Source: Acinetobacter genomosp. 15BJ
GTDB taxonomy: Bacteria; Pseudomonadota; Gammaproteobacteria; Pseudomonadales; Moraxellaceae
Direction: 5' to 3'
DNA: 64,000 bases
NCBI RefSeq assembly: GCF_000400715.1
Contig: NZ_KE007345.1
Span: 134,351 to 198,350, forward strand
The notes under the pieces are model-generated. The model was not told the origin of the DNA. It searched no databases and saw only the letters and a list, made by a program, of their open reading frames with translations. This document shows, one piece after another, positions 55,223-64,000 of the stretch (positions are counted from its first letter, which is position 1; every line of letters begins with the position of its first letter). The position numbers and the translations under genes are program-made.

Positions 55223-55987
55223 TTACTGATAATAATGCTGTTTTAAATGACGGCTATAATCTGTTAAATAGGCTTCCAAACTGGCACGACGATCCGCCTT
55301 CGGCATCGACTTTGCTGCCAGTTGCTCGATCTTGCTTTCCAACAGTTGAAGAATTGCAGCTTGCTCCGCTTGGGGTAGCTGTGCTTTTTCTTGCTGCTGT
55401 TTTTTAATCTCCAGATAATCTTCCGCCCAATGCCGTAATGGATCATTTGCATCCACTTGCGCAAATAGATCGGTAATGAGTAATTCAGGCATCTGTTCTT
55501 GGGTCGCTAATTCAGCCGACATCAAACCACGAATCGAATAAAACACTTTCTTATAGGTAAAGTTATCTGCGCTTTGCATCACTTTCATGCCGCCTTTTGC
55601 CAGCGATAAATAGTGGTGATACAACGCGCTATAGTCGATTCGCTCAAGCAATCCATCACGAAAGATTTGCCATTCTGGAAAGACATTAAAATACACAATA
55701 TGTGCTCTGACCCACTCCAAAACAGTAGGATTACTTTTTGCCAATAAACCAAACATTTTATCGAGGTCATAAGAGACAAAATCAAAATCGCCATCCATGA
55801 TCTCGATCAAGTCACGATGTTTTTTATAATCAAAATATTGGTCTTTGCTCGGTAGATGAAAACCGCGTACATCATAGTCACTGTCAGGGCTGGCCATGCC
55901 CCATAAACGGCTGCCACTTTCGATATAAAATAATGGGATATCTTGGCGTTGTTGAAATAGTTTTTCGATTTCGTGATGGATATTCAT
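55223..55987 (-). CDS. Nucleotidyltransferase superfamily protein (PF10127, YcgL/RlaP type)
   Basis: From ATG 55987 the protein is 254 aa. The DNA polymerase beta-type signature is IESGSRLWGMASPDSDYDVRGFH (residues ~19-41), with G-S and D-x-D metal-binding Asp, and a third Asp in DGDFDFVSYDLDKM. The phage T4 member RlaP/YcgL relatives act on RNA 3' ends or nucleotides; the cellular role is not known. The frame extends 35 codons upstream (to 56092), but that part has no family similarity and no better ribosome site. Confidence 0.85.
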   Translation of the reverse strand: MNIHHEIEKLFQQRQDIPLFYIESGSRLWGMASPDSDYDVRGFHLPSKDQYFDYKKHRDLIEIMDGDFDFVSYDLDKMFGLLAKSNPTVLEWVRAHIVYFNVFPEWQIFRDGLLERIDYSALYHHYLSLAKGGMKVMQSADNFTYKKVFYSIRGLMSAELATQEQMPELLITDLFAQVDANDPLRHWAEDYLEIKKQQQEKAQLPQAEQAAILQLLESKIEQLAAKSMPKADRRASLEAYLTDYSRHLKQHYYQ

Positions 55988-56123
55988 TGCGATGGCTTCA
56001 TTATTTAAAAATTTATATTTGTGAGAGACAATACTCTTTTTCACTGTACTCATTAATTTGATTTTAAAAAAATTATCGTTTGATAAAATCAATCTCTATT
56101 CAATATAACAAATAGGATCATGC

Positions 56124-56912
56124 ATGCAACTGACTTATGCGGGACAGGTTTTCTTGGTGGTGGTTGCGATCTTGTGTGTCTGGTCTTTTGTCCTGACAAA
56201 GTTTTGGCTAAAACGTTTAGCCAAGAATCGTGACAGCAGTAAGTTTGAATTTGCTTATTTATTTGTGGTGGTGTTTAGCATCAGCTCCCTATTTTTCCCT
56301 TTTACTTATTGGGTCTCACAAGCTGTGTATGGTTTAGCAACCAAACCGAGCTATGATGCAACCATCGTGAGCTATACCTCAGAATGGGTCGATACCGAAC
56401 GTACGGATTCCAACGGTCGTAAATATAAAACCCAAACCTTAATGCATACGGCTCAGGTGCAATTCAAAGATGATCAAAATAGAACATTGGTCTTGGATAA
56501 TTCAGTCCGTTCAGGTGATGTGCCTGTAGTCGGAGATCATATCCAAGTTGTTTATAAGGCTGGTGATCATTCCGCACAAGAAAAGAGTTGGCGGACGGGT
56601 CTGCTGTTTGCCGCTACCCTGTTTATGCTGTTTATTATGGGCTATATCTTGGTCATGATTATTGCCTATGCTTTGAATCGGAAGATGGATCCTTACAAAG
56701 CCTTTACTAACTTCTTAATTTTTAGAATTACCCTTCCACTCGGCACTATGGCGATGTTTGGGATGCTGTCTTATTCGGTTTTTGCTTATTTCTTTTTGGG
56801 TAATCCACAGAATATACCTGTCTGGGCTGCTGCGATTTGTAGCTTCTTTTCGCTCTGTCTTTTACCGCTGATTTATCATATTTTGACGGGTTGGAAAGCG
56901 TACAAGAAATAA
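56124..56912 (+). CDS. DUF3592 domain membrane protein
   Basis: The 262-aa protein has two N-terminal membrane helices (~8-25 and ~44-68), a periplasmic DUF3592 domain (ATIVSYTSEWVDTERTDSNG, HTAQVQFKDD, GDVPVVGDHIQVVYKAGDHS) and three or more C-terminal helices. DUF3592 domains are of unknown function. It is divergent from the nucleotidyltransferase gene with a 31- to 136-base gap depending on that start. Confidence 0.87.
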   Translation: MQLTYAGQVFLVVVAILCVWSFVLTKFWLKRLAKNRDSSKFEFAYLFVVVFSISSLFFPFTYWVSQAVYGLATKPSYDATIVSYTSEWVDTERTDSNGRKYKTQTLMHTAQVQFKDDQNRTLVLDNSVRSGDVPVVGDHIQVVYKAGDHSAQEKSWRTGLLFAATLFMLFIMGYILVMIIAYALNRKMDPYKAFTNFLIFRITLPLGTMAMFGMLSYSVFAYFFLGNPQNIPVWAAAICSFFSLCLLPLIYHILTGWKAYKK

Positions 56913-57016
56913 TTTTTTTATTGCTGTTTATTCTTTAATTGTTGTTATATACGCTGTCCCTACACTTTTACCTTGAAAATCCAATACTGAATAATTTTTC
57001 ATCAAAATAATTTCAT

Positions 57017-57244
57017 CTAGGATTTGCCCAAATAGGATTTCACAGACCAAAACTCATTCAGAATTTTCTTTTCTTCATCTTTCAAATATAGGCGTATCAT
57101 ATGAGTTGAATCTTCTATTTTCATAAATAAGATCATACTGATATATAAATCATTATTCTTGTTATTAAAATCAACGTAGTCAGCAGCAATGTCTTTACGA
57201 TGTAAGCAAATATATCCCTGACAAATCATTTGTTTTTCTATCAT
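57017..57244 (-). CDS. Small protein of unknown function
   Basis: The 75-aa protein has no signal or membrane segment. A good ribosome site (AGGA, nine bases before ATG 57244) supports translation. The sequence (YICLHRKDIAADYVDFN, ISMILFMKIEDSTHMIRLYL) suggests a small alpha/beta fold. No family recognised. It lies between two genes and ends within an AT-rich gap. Confidence 0.5.
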   Translation of the reverse strand: MIEKQMICQGYICLHRKDIAADYVDFNNKNNDLYISMILFMKIEDSTHMIRLYLKDEEKKILNEFWSVKSYLGKS

Positions 57245-57262
57245 TTATTCTTTCCTAATAAC

Positions 57263-57291
57263 AAAAAAGCGCATCTTTCGATACGCTTTTA
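57263..57291 (-). terminator. Terminator of the D-2-hydroxyglutarate dehydrogenase-like gene
   Basis: On the minus strand the stem AAAAGCG-ATC/GAT-CGCTTTT with one mismatch and a GAAA loop is followed by a T-run, just after the flavoenzyme gene. Confidence 0.75.
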
Positions 57292-57318
57292 ACAGAGCTT
57301 CTTTTATCTAATCAAGCA

Positions 57319-58728
57319 TTAAAGATCAAATAATTTTCCTGGGTTCATAATCCCATTCGGGTCAAACGCCAACTTCAATGCTTTCATATATTCAATTTCT
57401 TCAGGCGAACGTGAATACTCTAAATATGGTTTCTTGGTCATACCCACACCATGCTCGGCAGAGATCGAACCATCATATTTTTTCACGGTCTCAAACACGT
57501 ATTTATTCACCACCTGACACTTGGCAAAGAATTCATCTTTGGTCAAATTTTCAGGTTTTAAAATATTTAAGTGCAAGTTACCGTCACCAATATGACCAAA
57601 CCAGCAAATTTCAAAGTCTGGATAATTGTCGGCAACGATCGCATCAATTTCTGCAATAAATGCAGGTACATGGGTAATTAATACAGAGATGTCATTCTTG
57701 TATGGAATAAACGGCGCAATCGATTCTGAAATATCTTCACGCAAACGCCATAAGCTTTGAGCCTGTTCAAGACTTTGGCTCATCACCCCATCAATCACCC
57801 AACCTTGTTCCATACAATGCTCAAAAATCTGCATTGCCTTATCCATGATTGGCTCGTATGGTGCTTCAAATTCCAATAGCACATAGAACGGACATTGCGT
57901 TTCAAATGGACGTTGTACATGACCGCGATCCAACACTTTCTGCATTGCCAATTCACCAAAGAATTCAAAAGCAGTCAGGTCAATTGCGTTTTGGAAAGCA
58001 TGCAATACAGGCATCACTGCTTCAAAGTCAGGCGCACCCAATACCATGACTTGTAAGTTTTGTGGCTGACGCTCAAGCTTGATTTCAGCTTCAGTGACTA
58101 AACCAAGTGTACCTTCACCACCAATAAACAAGTGTTGCAGCGAATAACCTGTCGCATTCTTAATCATGCCTTTGTTTAAACGCAGCACATCACCTTTACC
58201 TGTCACCACGGTTAAACCGAGTACCCAGTTACGGGTCATGCCGTATTTAATGACTTTAATACCGCCCGCATTGGTACCAATATTGCCGCCAATCTGGCTT
58301 GAACCTGCTGAAGCAAAATCGACTGGATAATACATGCCTTGTTCTTCGGCATAATTCTGTAATTGCTCAGTCACCACACCTGCTTGAACACGAACCATAC
58401 GATCTGCTGGGAAGAACTCAAGAATCTGGTTCATCTTGTCAAAGCTAATCACAATCTCGCCATTGGTTGCGACAGCTCCCGCTGAAAGACCAGTACGACC
58501 GCCTGATGGAGTAATCGCGACATTAAATTGATTGGCTAATTTGACAATGGCCTGAACTTGTTCAGTGCTTGAAGGGAAAACGATGACTGATGGGTTCGGA
58601 TCAAAATGTTTGGTATGATCTCGTCCCCAATTTTCCAAACTGTCGGCATCGGTTTTAATTCGGTTTTCACCCACAATTGCCGTTAATTGGGTCAATAACT
58701 CAGGTGTTAAAGCGACTGAAGCATTCAT
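57319..58728 (-). CDS. FAD-linked oxidase, probable D-2-hydroxyglutarate dehydrogenase
   Basis: The 469-aa flavoenzyme of the GlcD/VAO family has the FAD-binding motif PSGGRTGLSAGA near residue 78, ASAGSSQIGGNIGTNAGGIKVIKYGMTRNWVLGL near 140, and the C-terminal metal/substrate site WFGHIGDGNLHLN with SAEHGVGMTKK. The divergent neighbour is serA. In Pseudomonas the enzyme next to serA oxidises D-2-hydroxyglutarate, a by-product of SerA. D-lactate or other 2-hydroxyacid activity is the alternative. Electron acceptor is probably ETF. Confidence 0.85.
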   Translation of the reverse strand: MNASVALTPELLTQLTAIVGENRIKTDADSLENWGRDHTKHFDPNPSVIVFPSSTEQVQAIVKLANQFNVAITPSGGRTGLSAGAVATNGEIVISFDKMNQILEFFPADRMVRVQAGVVTEQLQNYAEEQGMYYPVDFASAGSSQIGGNIGTNAGGIKVIKYGMTRNWVLGLTVVTGKGDVLRLNKGMIKNATGYSLQHLFIGGEGTLGLVTEAEIKLERQPQNLQVMVLGAPDFEAVMPVLHAFQNAIDLTAFEFFGELAMQKVLDRGHVQRPFETQCPFYVLLEFEAPYEPIMDKAMQIFEHCMEQGWVIDGVMSQSLEQAQSLWRLREDISESIAPFIPYKNDISVLITHVPAFIAEIDAIVADNYPDFEICWFGHIGDGNLHLNILKPENLTKDEFFAKCQVVNKYVFETVKKYDGSISAEHGVGMTKKPYLEYSRSPEEIEYMKALKLAFDPNGIMNPGKLFDL

Positions 58729-59075
58729 CGTTTACAGGCCTAGCAAGAAGTAAAGATAGAGCATTTGAATAACAACACAATATTTTTCAATATCTTAAAA
58801 TGCAGTATTCAACATATAGAAACTCGGCAGAACAGCGCAAACCTGATGTTTTCAGATTTGACTATCAGATCTCTGCATTTTACATAGAAGCAGGCATGGG
58901 ATAAAGCTTAGGATAAAGATACTGTAATAACAAAATGTGTATAACCAATAAAATTCAGCTTTAGCTGAAAAATTATCAATAATTCTGCTGCGCTAATTTT
59001 AAACCAAATATTTATATCTCAAAGCTCTATGCTATAGTACTGCAACTAAATTTTGGCCTTTGTAGCGGAGCCGTA
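58729..59075. other. Divergent promoter region of the flavoenzyme and serA
   Basis: These 347 bases hold both promoters. For serA a possible -10 (TATAGT, 59033-59038) has only a weak -35. The serA ribosome site GCGGAG is clear. AT-rich, no reading frame or clear RNA structure seen. Confidence 0.4.
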
Positions 59076-60308
59076 ATGAGCCAACATCTATCACTACCTA
59101 AAGACAAAATCCGTTTCCTTCTGTTAGAAGGTGTGCATCAAAATGCCATCGATACTTTAAATGCAGCGGGTTATACCAACATCGATTATCACAAAACTGC
59201 GCTTGAAGGCGACGCTTTAAAAGAAGCAGTTAAAGATGCTCATTTCATTGGTATTCGTTCCCGTACGCAATTAACTGAAGAAATCTTTGAAGCTGCGAAC
59301 AAACTGATCGCAGTCGGTTGCTTCTGTATTGGTACAAACCAAGTCGATTTAAAAGCGGCGATGTCTCGTGGTATCCCTGTATTCAACGCACCGTATTCAA
59401 ATACGCGTTCGGTTGCAGAATTGGTTCTTGCTGAAACGATTCTGTTGCTTCGTCGTGTACCTGAAAAATCGAAAGATACACATGCGGGCGGCTGGAATAA
59501 AGCTGCGGTGGGTTCGTTTGAAACTCGTGGTAAGACTTTAGGTATCGTCGGTTACGGCTCGATCGGTTCACAACTTTCTGTATTGGCAGAAAGCTTAGGT
59601 ATGAAAGTGATCTATTTTGATGCTGTGACCAAATTACCATTAGGTAATGCACGTCAAGTTGGCTCTTTAGATGAACTTTTAGCAACTGCGGATGTAGTAA
59701 CTCTACATGTTCCAGATGTTCCATCTACGCGTAACTTCTTCAAGAAAGAACAATTCGCGAAAATGAAAAAAGGCTCAATCTTCTTGAACGCAGCACGTGG
59801 TACATGTGTCGTGATCGAAGATTTAGCAGATGCGATTAAATCAGGTCACATCGCTGGTGCAGCGGTTGACGTATTCCCGAAAGAACCAAAAGCCAATGGT
59901 GAAGAGTTCCTATCTCCACTTCGTGGTTTAGACAACGTGATCTTAACCCCGCACGTGGGTGGTTCGACCATGGAAGCGCAAGCAAACATCGGTTTAGAAG
60001 TGGCTGAAAAATTCGTTGCTTATTCAGACAAAGGGATGACACTTTCTGCGGTGAACTTCCCAGAAATCGCATTGCCTCTTTCTGATGGTCAGCACCGTTT
60101 GCTTCACATCCACAAAAACGTTCCGGGTGTGTTATCGAAGATCAACACATTGTTCGCTGAACAAGGCATCAACATCTCTGGTCAGTCGTTAATGACTAAA
60201 GGTGATATCGGTTACTTGGTGATGGATGTTGACGCATCTGCATCTCAAGAAGCGCTTGATACTTTGAACCACGTTGAAGGTACTATCCGCGTTCGCGTAT
60301 TGTTCTAA
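59076..60308 (+). CDS. serA: D-3-phosphoglycerate dehydrogenase
   Basis: SerA catalyses the first step of serine synthesis, 3-phosphoglycerate to phosphohydroxypyruvate, with NAD. It has the dinucleotide motif GIVGYGSIGSQLSVLAESLG (near residue 155), catalytic His in ILTPHVGGST (~290) and a C-terminal ACT domain (VPGVLSKINTLFAEQGINISGQ) binding L-serine for feedback inhibition. At 410 aa it is the E. coli size. Known side reaction: 2-oxoglutarate to D-2-hydroxyglutarate, which is relevant to its neighbour. Confidence 0.96.
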   Translation: MSQHLSLPKDKIRFLLLEGVHQNAIDTLNAAGYTNIDYHKTALEGDALKEAVKDAHFIGIRSRTQLTEEIFEAANKLIAVGCFCIGTNQVDLKAAMSRGIPVFNAPYSNTRSVAELVLAETILLLRRVPEKSKDTHAGGWNKAAVGSFETRGKTLGIVGYGSIGSQLSVLAESLGMKVIYFDAVTKLPLGNARQVGSLDELLATADVVTLHVPDVPSTRNFFKKEQFAKMKKGSIFLNAARGTCVVIEDLADAIKSGHIAGAAVDVFPKEPKANGEEFLSPLRGLDNVILTPHVGGSTMEAQANIGLEVAEKFVAYSDKGMTLSAVNFPEIALPLSDGQHRLLHIHKNVPGVLSKINTLFAEQGINISGQSLMTKGDIGYLVMDVDASASQEALDTLNHVEGTIRVRVLF

Positions 60309-60329
60309 GCATTATTTAGAATAATGTAG

Positions 60330-60360
60330 AAAAAGCCACAGTTGATACTGTGGCTTTTTT
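60330..60360 (+). terminator. Terminator after serA
   Basis: An 11-bp stem (AAAAGCCACAG/CTGTGGCTTTT) with a 6-base loop is followed by T. Confidence 0.92.
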
Positions 60361-60412
60361 ATGGGCGTTTGACTTATTATGTGAATATTATACTGAATGT
60401 TAAAAAAATAAG

Positions 60413-61294
60413 ATGTCTAGCCCTGTACTGAAAACACCACTCCATGCTTTATTGCTGTTGATGATTGCCATGTTGTGTGTACAAGGCAGTGGTTCCTTGG
60501 CCAAAATTCTGTTTCAAAGCTTTCCTGTATTGACCGTTTCCGCCATGCGCCTATTTTTTGGTGCGATCATATTGGCGGTGATTTTTAAGATCTGGACCAT
60601 CAATTTCAAAGTGGTGCGTTGGAAAGCCATTCTCACCTATGGGGTGGCGCTTGCTGGCATGAATGCACTGTTCTATTTATCACTTGAACGCTTACCACTA
60701 GGCCTTGCCGTTGCCTTTGAATTTATTGGTCCCTTAAGTGTCGCCCTCTATCATGCCCGTCAGAAATATGACTTCATCTGGGTTGGCTGTGCCATTCTGG
60801 GCTTAATGTTGCTCTTTCCGTTGCAACAGGCACAACAAGGTCTCGACATGCTTGGCGTATTCTTTGCCATCAGTGCAGGTGCGTGTTGGGCACTGTATAT
60901 TATTGCAGGACAAAAACCATCGGGAATCTCAGGCAACCATACCGTTTGCTTAGGCATGTCAATTGGTATGCTCTGCTTATTGCCCTTTGCACTCTTTTCA
61001 GGCGCAATCGATCGAGTGTTTGAACTGCCTAATTTATATTATTTTATCGGTCTTGCGATATTAGCCAGCGCCTTGCCGTTTACCTTAGAAATGATTGCAT
61101 TGCGTAGTTTAACCCCGCTTAGCTTTGGCACCTTGATGAGTTTAGAACCTGCGGTTGCCGCACTTTCAGGCTTTATCTTCCTTGGTGAAATGCTGCTTTG
61201 GAATCAATGGTTAGCGTTGGGCACCATTATTATTGCTTCGATTGGTTGTACCTTTACCACACAACAGGCTCGGCAGCAAAAAGAGGCAAAATAA
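60413..61294 (+). CDS. EamA/RhtA-type exporter (first of a tandem pair)
   Basis: The 293-aa ten-helix drug/metabolite transporter has two EamA repeats (first half ~10-140, second ~150-285). FEFIGPLSVAL and SFGTLMSLEPAVAALSGFIFLGE are typical of RhtA (threonine/homoserine export). The second EamA gene follows on the same strand after 53 bases with no terminator between. Proximity to serA invites a role in exporting serine-related amino acids, but that is inference. Confidence 0.9.
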   Translation: MSSPVLKTPLHALLLLMIAMLCVQGSGSLAKILFQSFPVLTVSAMRLFFGAIILAVIFKIWTINFKVVRWKAILTYGVALAGMNALFYLSLERLPLGLAVAFEFIGPLSVALYHARQKYDFIWVGCAILGLMLLFPLQQAQQGLDMLGVFFAISAGACWALYIIAGQKPSGISGNHTVCLGMSIGMLCLLPFALFSGAIDRVFELPNLYYFIGLAILASALPFTLEMIALRSLTPLSFGTLMSLEPAVAALSGFIFLGEMLLWNQWLALGTIIIASIGCTFTTQQARQQKEAK

Positions 61295-61347
61295 AAGATG
61301 TTGTCTCAAAATCAGAAAAACACTCTCGCTTATCTTGGAGATCTTAG

Positions 61348-62205
61348 ATGAAAAATCTCCAACTGGTCGCCGTGCTGTACATGGTATTGTCCATGCTGTC
61401 TTATCAGATCAGTGCATCCTTTGCCAAGCAATTGATTGCCACACTTGATCCATTGACGGTGACAATTTTAAGACTGTGTTTTGCAACCATTCTGGTCGCG
61501 ATCATGTTCCGTTCATGGAAAATCATTTCCAAATTGAAAGAACTGAAATGGCGAGATCTCCTCTGTTATAGCGCAGCATTGGGCTGTATGAATATTCTGT
61601 TCTATACCTCTTTGGGTAAGTTACCTCAAGGGATTGCGGTGGGCTTAGAATTTATCGGTCCACTCGGCTTAGCATTGCTGTCAATTAAACAGCGCAGTGA
61701 TTATATTTGGGTGGCATTTGCGATTTTAGGCATTGCACTGATGGTGCCGTGGCACGATGCTCATGCACAGCACTTTTCCTATATTGGCGCGGCCTGTGCA
61801 CTTGGTGCAGGGTTCTTCTGGGCCTTATATATTTATTATGGGCATCGGGTCGTACAGCAAAATATTGGCATGCATGCCTTGACCATTGCCATCGGTTTAT
61901 CTGCACTGACCTTACTTCCTTTTGGTCTATGGAATAACGCGCCTGTGCTACTAGATACTCAATATTGGGGCAAAGCCCTCGTGATTGCCCTAATGGCAAC
62001 TGCAATTCCTTATGCCTTGGACTTAATGGCACTCAAACGGCTGACCAAACTGAGCTATGGGACACTTTCCAGCCTTGCGCCTGCATTGGCGGCCTTAGCT
62101 GGTCTGGTGCTGTTACATGAGCGCATTAGCTTGATTCAATGGGTGGCATTGGCCTGTATTATGGTGGCTTCGATTGGTGTTACCTTACGCGGAGGGAAAG
62201 CATAA
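61348..62205 (+). CDS. EamA/RhtA-type exporter (second of a tandem pair)
   Basis: The 285-aa protein shares pattern with the preceding gene (YTSLGKLPQGIAVGLEFIGPLGLALL; SYGTLSSLAPALAALAGLVLLHE), so the two look like an old duplication. Both have ten predicted membrane helices. A TTGGAGA-type site precedes the ATG. The mdcR gene follows after 36 bases, but it is a regulator of another pathway by family. Confidence 0.9.
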   Translation: MKNLQLVAVLYMVLSMLSYQISASFAKQLIATLDPLTVTILRLCFATILVAIMFRSWKIISKLKELKWRDLLCYSAALGCMNILFYTSLGKLPQGIAVGLEFIGPLGLALLSIKQRSDYIWVAFAILGIALMVPWHDAHAQHFSYIGAACALGAGFFWALYIYYGHRVVQQNIGMHALTIAIGLSALTLLPFGLWNNAPVLLDTQYWGKALVIALMATAIPYALDLMALKRLTKLSYGTLSSLAPALAALAGLVLLHERISLIQWVALACIMVASIGVTLRGGKA

Positions 62206-62241
62206 TTTTTTAAGGAAAATCATTAGTAACGGAAGATTGAT

Positions 62242-63159
62242 ATGGAAATTGATGAAGAACTCACTCTTAAAAAAATACAAATATTCTTGGCTTTTATGCG
62301 CTGTGGAAATCTTTCCAAAACAGCAACGGAAATGCAGCTCAGTAATGTCAGTGTTCATAAAGCCTTACACTCACTGGAAAGTGCCCTACGTTGCCCTCTT
62401 TTTAAAAATGAAGGTCGTAATTTAATTCCGTTAAAAAGCGCTTATGTATTCGAAGAACGTGCGCAAAAAATCGTACAGGACATTTTTATTACGGTGAATA
62501 AAACCAGAGAAGCTGCGGGCTTTGCAGCAAAAGTTCTACATTTAGGTTCTCTTTATTCTTTAACCGTAAAAACGATTCCCAATGTGATTAGCGGACTCAA
62601 ATTAAGACGTAGTGAACTCGATATTCAATTACTTCTTAGCTCCAATCAGGATCTGGTTAAAAAGCTTAAAACGACGGAACTTGATGCCATTATTGTGGCA
62701 CTGAATGAAACAACGCAAGACGATGACTTTGAAATTTTGCCTATGTTCTGTGATGATATTTTTTTAGCGGTAAATAAAGACTCTAAATATGTTGATTTTG
62801 AGGAGATTGATCTCAGTCTACTCAAAGAAGAAACTTTTTTAACTTTAACGCAAGGCTTTGCCACCCATAATGACAGTGATTTCATTTTTAAAAAGGCTGG
62901 TTTTTCACCTAAGGTTGCCTTACAGCTTAATGATATTTTTACTTTAATTAGTATGGTCAGTTCAGGTGTTGGTTTTGCACTTTTGCCCGGTCGTATTTCT
63001 GCGGTATATGAAAGCTCAGTTAAACTTATCCCCTTGAAACAGCAATATCATCTGCAACAGGACATTGGGTTGGTCTTTCTAAAAAGTAAGGAACGTGACC
63101 CCAATTTGCTGGCATTAATTGCAGAATGCCGGATGTTTGCCTCTCATGTACAAAAATGA
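62242..63159 (+). CDS. mdcR: LysR-type regulator of malonate utilisation, MdcR
   Basis: The 305-aa LysR-type activator has an N-terminal winged helix (LTLKKIQIFLAFMRCGNLSKTATEMQLSNVSVHKALHSLE) and a sensing domain. The pattern agrees with Klebsiella MdcR as I recall it (VSVHKALHSLE, GRNLIPL, LGSLYSLTVKTIPNVISGLKLRR, VSSGVGFALLPGRI). MdcR activates malonate decarboxylase genes when malonate is present. The convergent madM gene supports this. It stands 36 bases after the EamA gene. Confidence 0.87.
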   Translation: MEIDEELTLKKIQIFLAFMRCGNLSKTATEMQLSNVSVHKALHSLESALRCPLFKNEGRNLIPLKSAYVFEERAQKIVQDIFITVNKTREAAGFAAKVLHLGSLYSLTVKTIPNVISGLKLRRSELDIQLLLSSNQDLVKKLKTTELDAIIVALNETTQDDDFEILPMFCDDIFLAVNKDSKYVDFEEIDLSLLKEETFLTLTQGFATHNDSDFIFKKAGFSPKVALQLNDIFTLISMVSSGVGFALLPGRISAVYESSVKLIPLKQQYHLQQDIGLVFLKSKERDPNLLALIAECRMFASHVQK

Positions 63160-63213
63160 ATAATAAGCAACTTATAACCAATGAATAAGTTGCAAATATT
63201 CATGCTTTATCAC

Positions 63214-63975
63214 TTATCCAAAAATCGCATTTACCGTCAGAAAAAATACTGAGGGCCCAAGTAAACAACCGAGACCTGTATAAAAGGTTGCCACTAATGC
63301 ACCATAGGGAACTAATCGAACATCTGTACTTGCCAATCCTGCTGCTGTACCACTTGTTGTCCCAGCTAGCCCACCAAATACCATGGCTGAACGTGGACTT
63401 TTTAGATACATGAATTTTGCAAGCAATGGTGTGCCGACCATAAAGAACACCGATTTGATGAGTCCAATTGCAATCGAAAGCGCGATCACATCAGAACTTG
63501 CACCAATGGCTGTTCCTGTAATTGGACCGACAATATAAGTCATAGCGCCCGCGCCAATCGTGGTCATGGAAATCGGATCTCTATATCCCATCATCCAAGC
63601 AACCATTGCACCAATTACAAAAGGAACAATACAGCCCAGCGTAAGCGCAATTAAGCCAATTTTTCCTGCTTTTTGGACTTCTTTAACATCCACTTCAAAT
63701 GCAGTAGATGCAATTGCCAGATCACGGATCATTGCACCGCCCAATAGAGCAAAACCAGAGAATATAGCAATATCAGAAATCCCTTTTGTACCTTGTGTAT
63801 ACACCCCCGCAAAATAGGCCACAACAAGTCCCAAAGTAATTGCGATTGCAGAGCTTTGTAGTTTTCCTTTGGTCAAATATTTTGAAAGCAAGTGAGATAA
63901 AAACATCATCAAACCTGTGACCGCTAGTGCAGTCACCAAAGCATTTTTGGTGAGTACCGTAATTAAGTCTTCCAT
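63214..63975 (-). CDS. madM: Malonate transporter subunit MadM
   Basis: MadM, with MadL, forms a Na+-linked malonate uptake system. The 253-aa protein has many hydrophobic segments and the family stretches FSGFALLGGAMIRDLAIASTAFEVD and GAGAMTYIVGPITGTAIGASSDV. A strong AAGGAT ribosome site precedes ATG 63975. The madL and mdc decarboxylase genes should lie beyond the right edge on the minus strand. In the other direction the gene faces mdcR convergently. Confidence 0.93.
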   Translation of the reverse strand: MEDLITVLTKNALVTALAVTGLMMFLSHLLSKYLTKGKLQSSAIAITLGLVVAYFAGVYTQGTKGISDIAIFSGFALLGGAMIRDLAIASTAFEVDVKEVQKAGKIGLIALTLGCIVPFVIGAMVAWMMGYRDPISMTTIGAGAMTYIVGPITGTAIGASSDVIALSIAIGLIKSVFFMVGTPLLAKFMYLKSPRSAMVFGGLAGTTSGTAAGLASTDVRLVPYGALVATFYTGLGCLLGPSVFFLTVNAIFG

Positions 63976-64000
63976 TCTTTAAATCCTTTTGTTATTCATT

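Noticed and set aside
63976..64000. Tail of madL at the right edge.
   Set aside because: Only 25 bases remain and more than one frame has a stop there, so the end of madL cannot be placed, though it is expected upstream.

Overview
The window is chromosomal DNA of an Acinetobacter-type gammaproteobacterium. The evidence is low G+C content, Acinetobacter-style protein sequences throughout (a CraA-like chloramphenicol exporter of the MdfA group, a GlyQ/GlyS pair, RibA, Dxs, MdaB/YgiN) and an IS30-family element of the ISAba125 size class. No rRNA, tRNA, CRISPR array, prophage or plasmid replication module was seen. Most of the window is core genome, with accessory small exported proteins, one insertion sequence and one frameshifted gene between.

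Layout. 0-5 kb: the edge of a Rossmann-fold gene, recG-comF, a LOG/NUDIX pair and corA. 5-8.2 kb: the five-gene mlaFEDCB phospholipid-trafficking operon on the minus strand. 8.3-11 kb: a cold-shock-type DEAD-box RNA helicase with an Arg/Gly repeat tail. It has a clear promoter and a leader of about 270 nt that folds into several perfect stems. 11-22 kb: a degenerate P-loop kinase-like gene, suhB, dxs, ribA, hemF, a divergent GNAT/MocR pair, aroE and a large lipoprotein. 22-31.5 kb: an acyl-CoA dehydrogenase, lipoproteins, PspC, HPP-CBS, LprI-like and SLC13 transporter genes, then a paired radical-SAM/DUF4130 putative DNA-repair operon of unknown chemistry. 31.6-38.9 kb: a frameshifted membrane gene, glyQS, small exported proteins and a secreted subtilase. 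39.3-40.4 kb: the IS30 element. 40.6-48.7 kb: exported proteins, two methyltransferases, an orphan ParA, a PerM-type permease and lipoprotein SodC. 48.9-56.9 kb: a YccS-type protein, craA, a DUF4349 lipoprotein, mdaB-ygiN, a nucleotidyltransferase and a DUF3592 protein. 57-64 kb: a D-2-hydroxyglutarate dehydrogenase-like flavoenzyme divergent from serA, two RhtA-like exporters, mdcR, and madM at the end of a malonate gene cluster that continues off the right edge.

Genes that work together. MlaFEDCB form the inner-membrane and periplasmic lipid transporter. LOG and NUDIX are co-transcribed nucleotide-metabolism enzymes. GlyQ and GlyS form the tetrameric glycyl-tRNA synthetase. MdaB and YgiN form a quinone redox pair. 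SerA makes 2-hydroxyglutarate as a side product, which the neighbouring flavoenzyme probably re-oxidises. MdcR and MadM belong to malonate uptake and decarboxylation.

The most unusual signals are the structured leader before the DEAD-box gene, the radical-SAM/DUF4130 pair with a palindrome over its -35 element, a 67-bp promoter-like sequence present twice about 1 kb apart, and the MocR/GNAT module between hemF and aroE with a 10-bp direct repeat spaced 30 bp. All database-type statements come from memory of protein families; no search was run.
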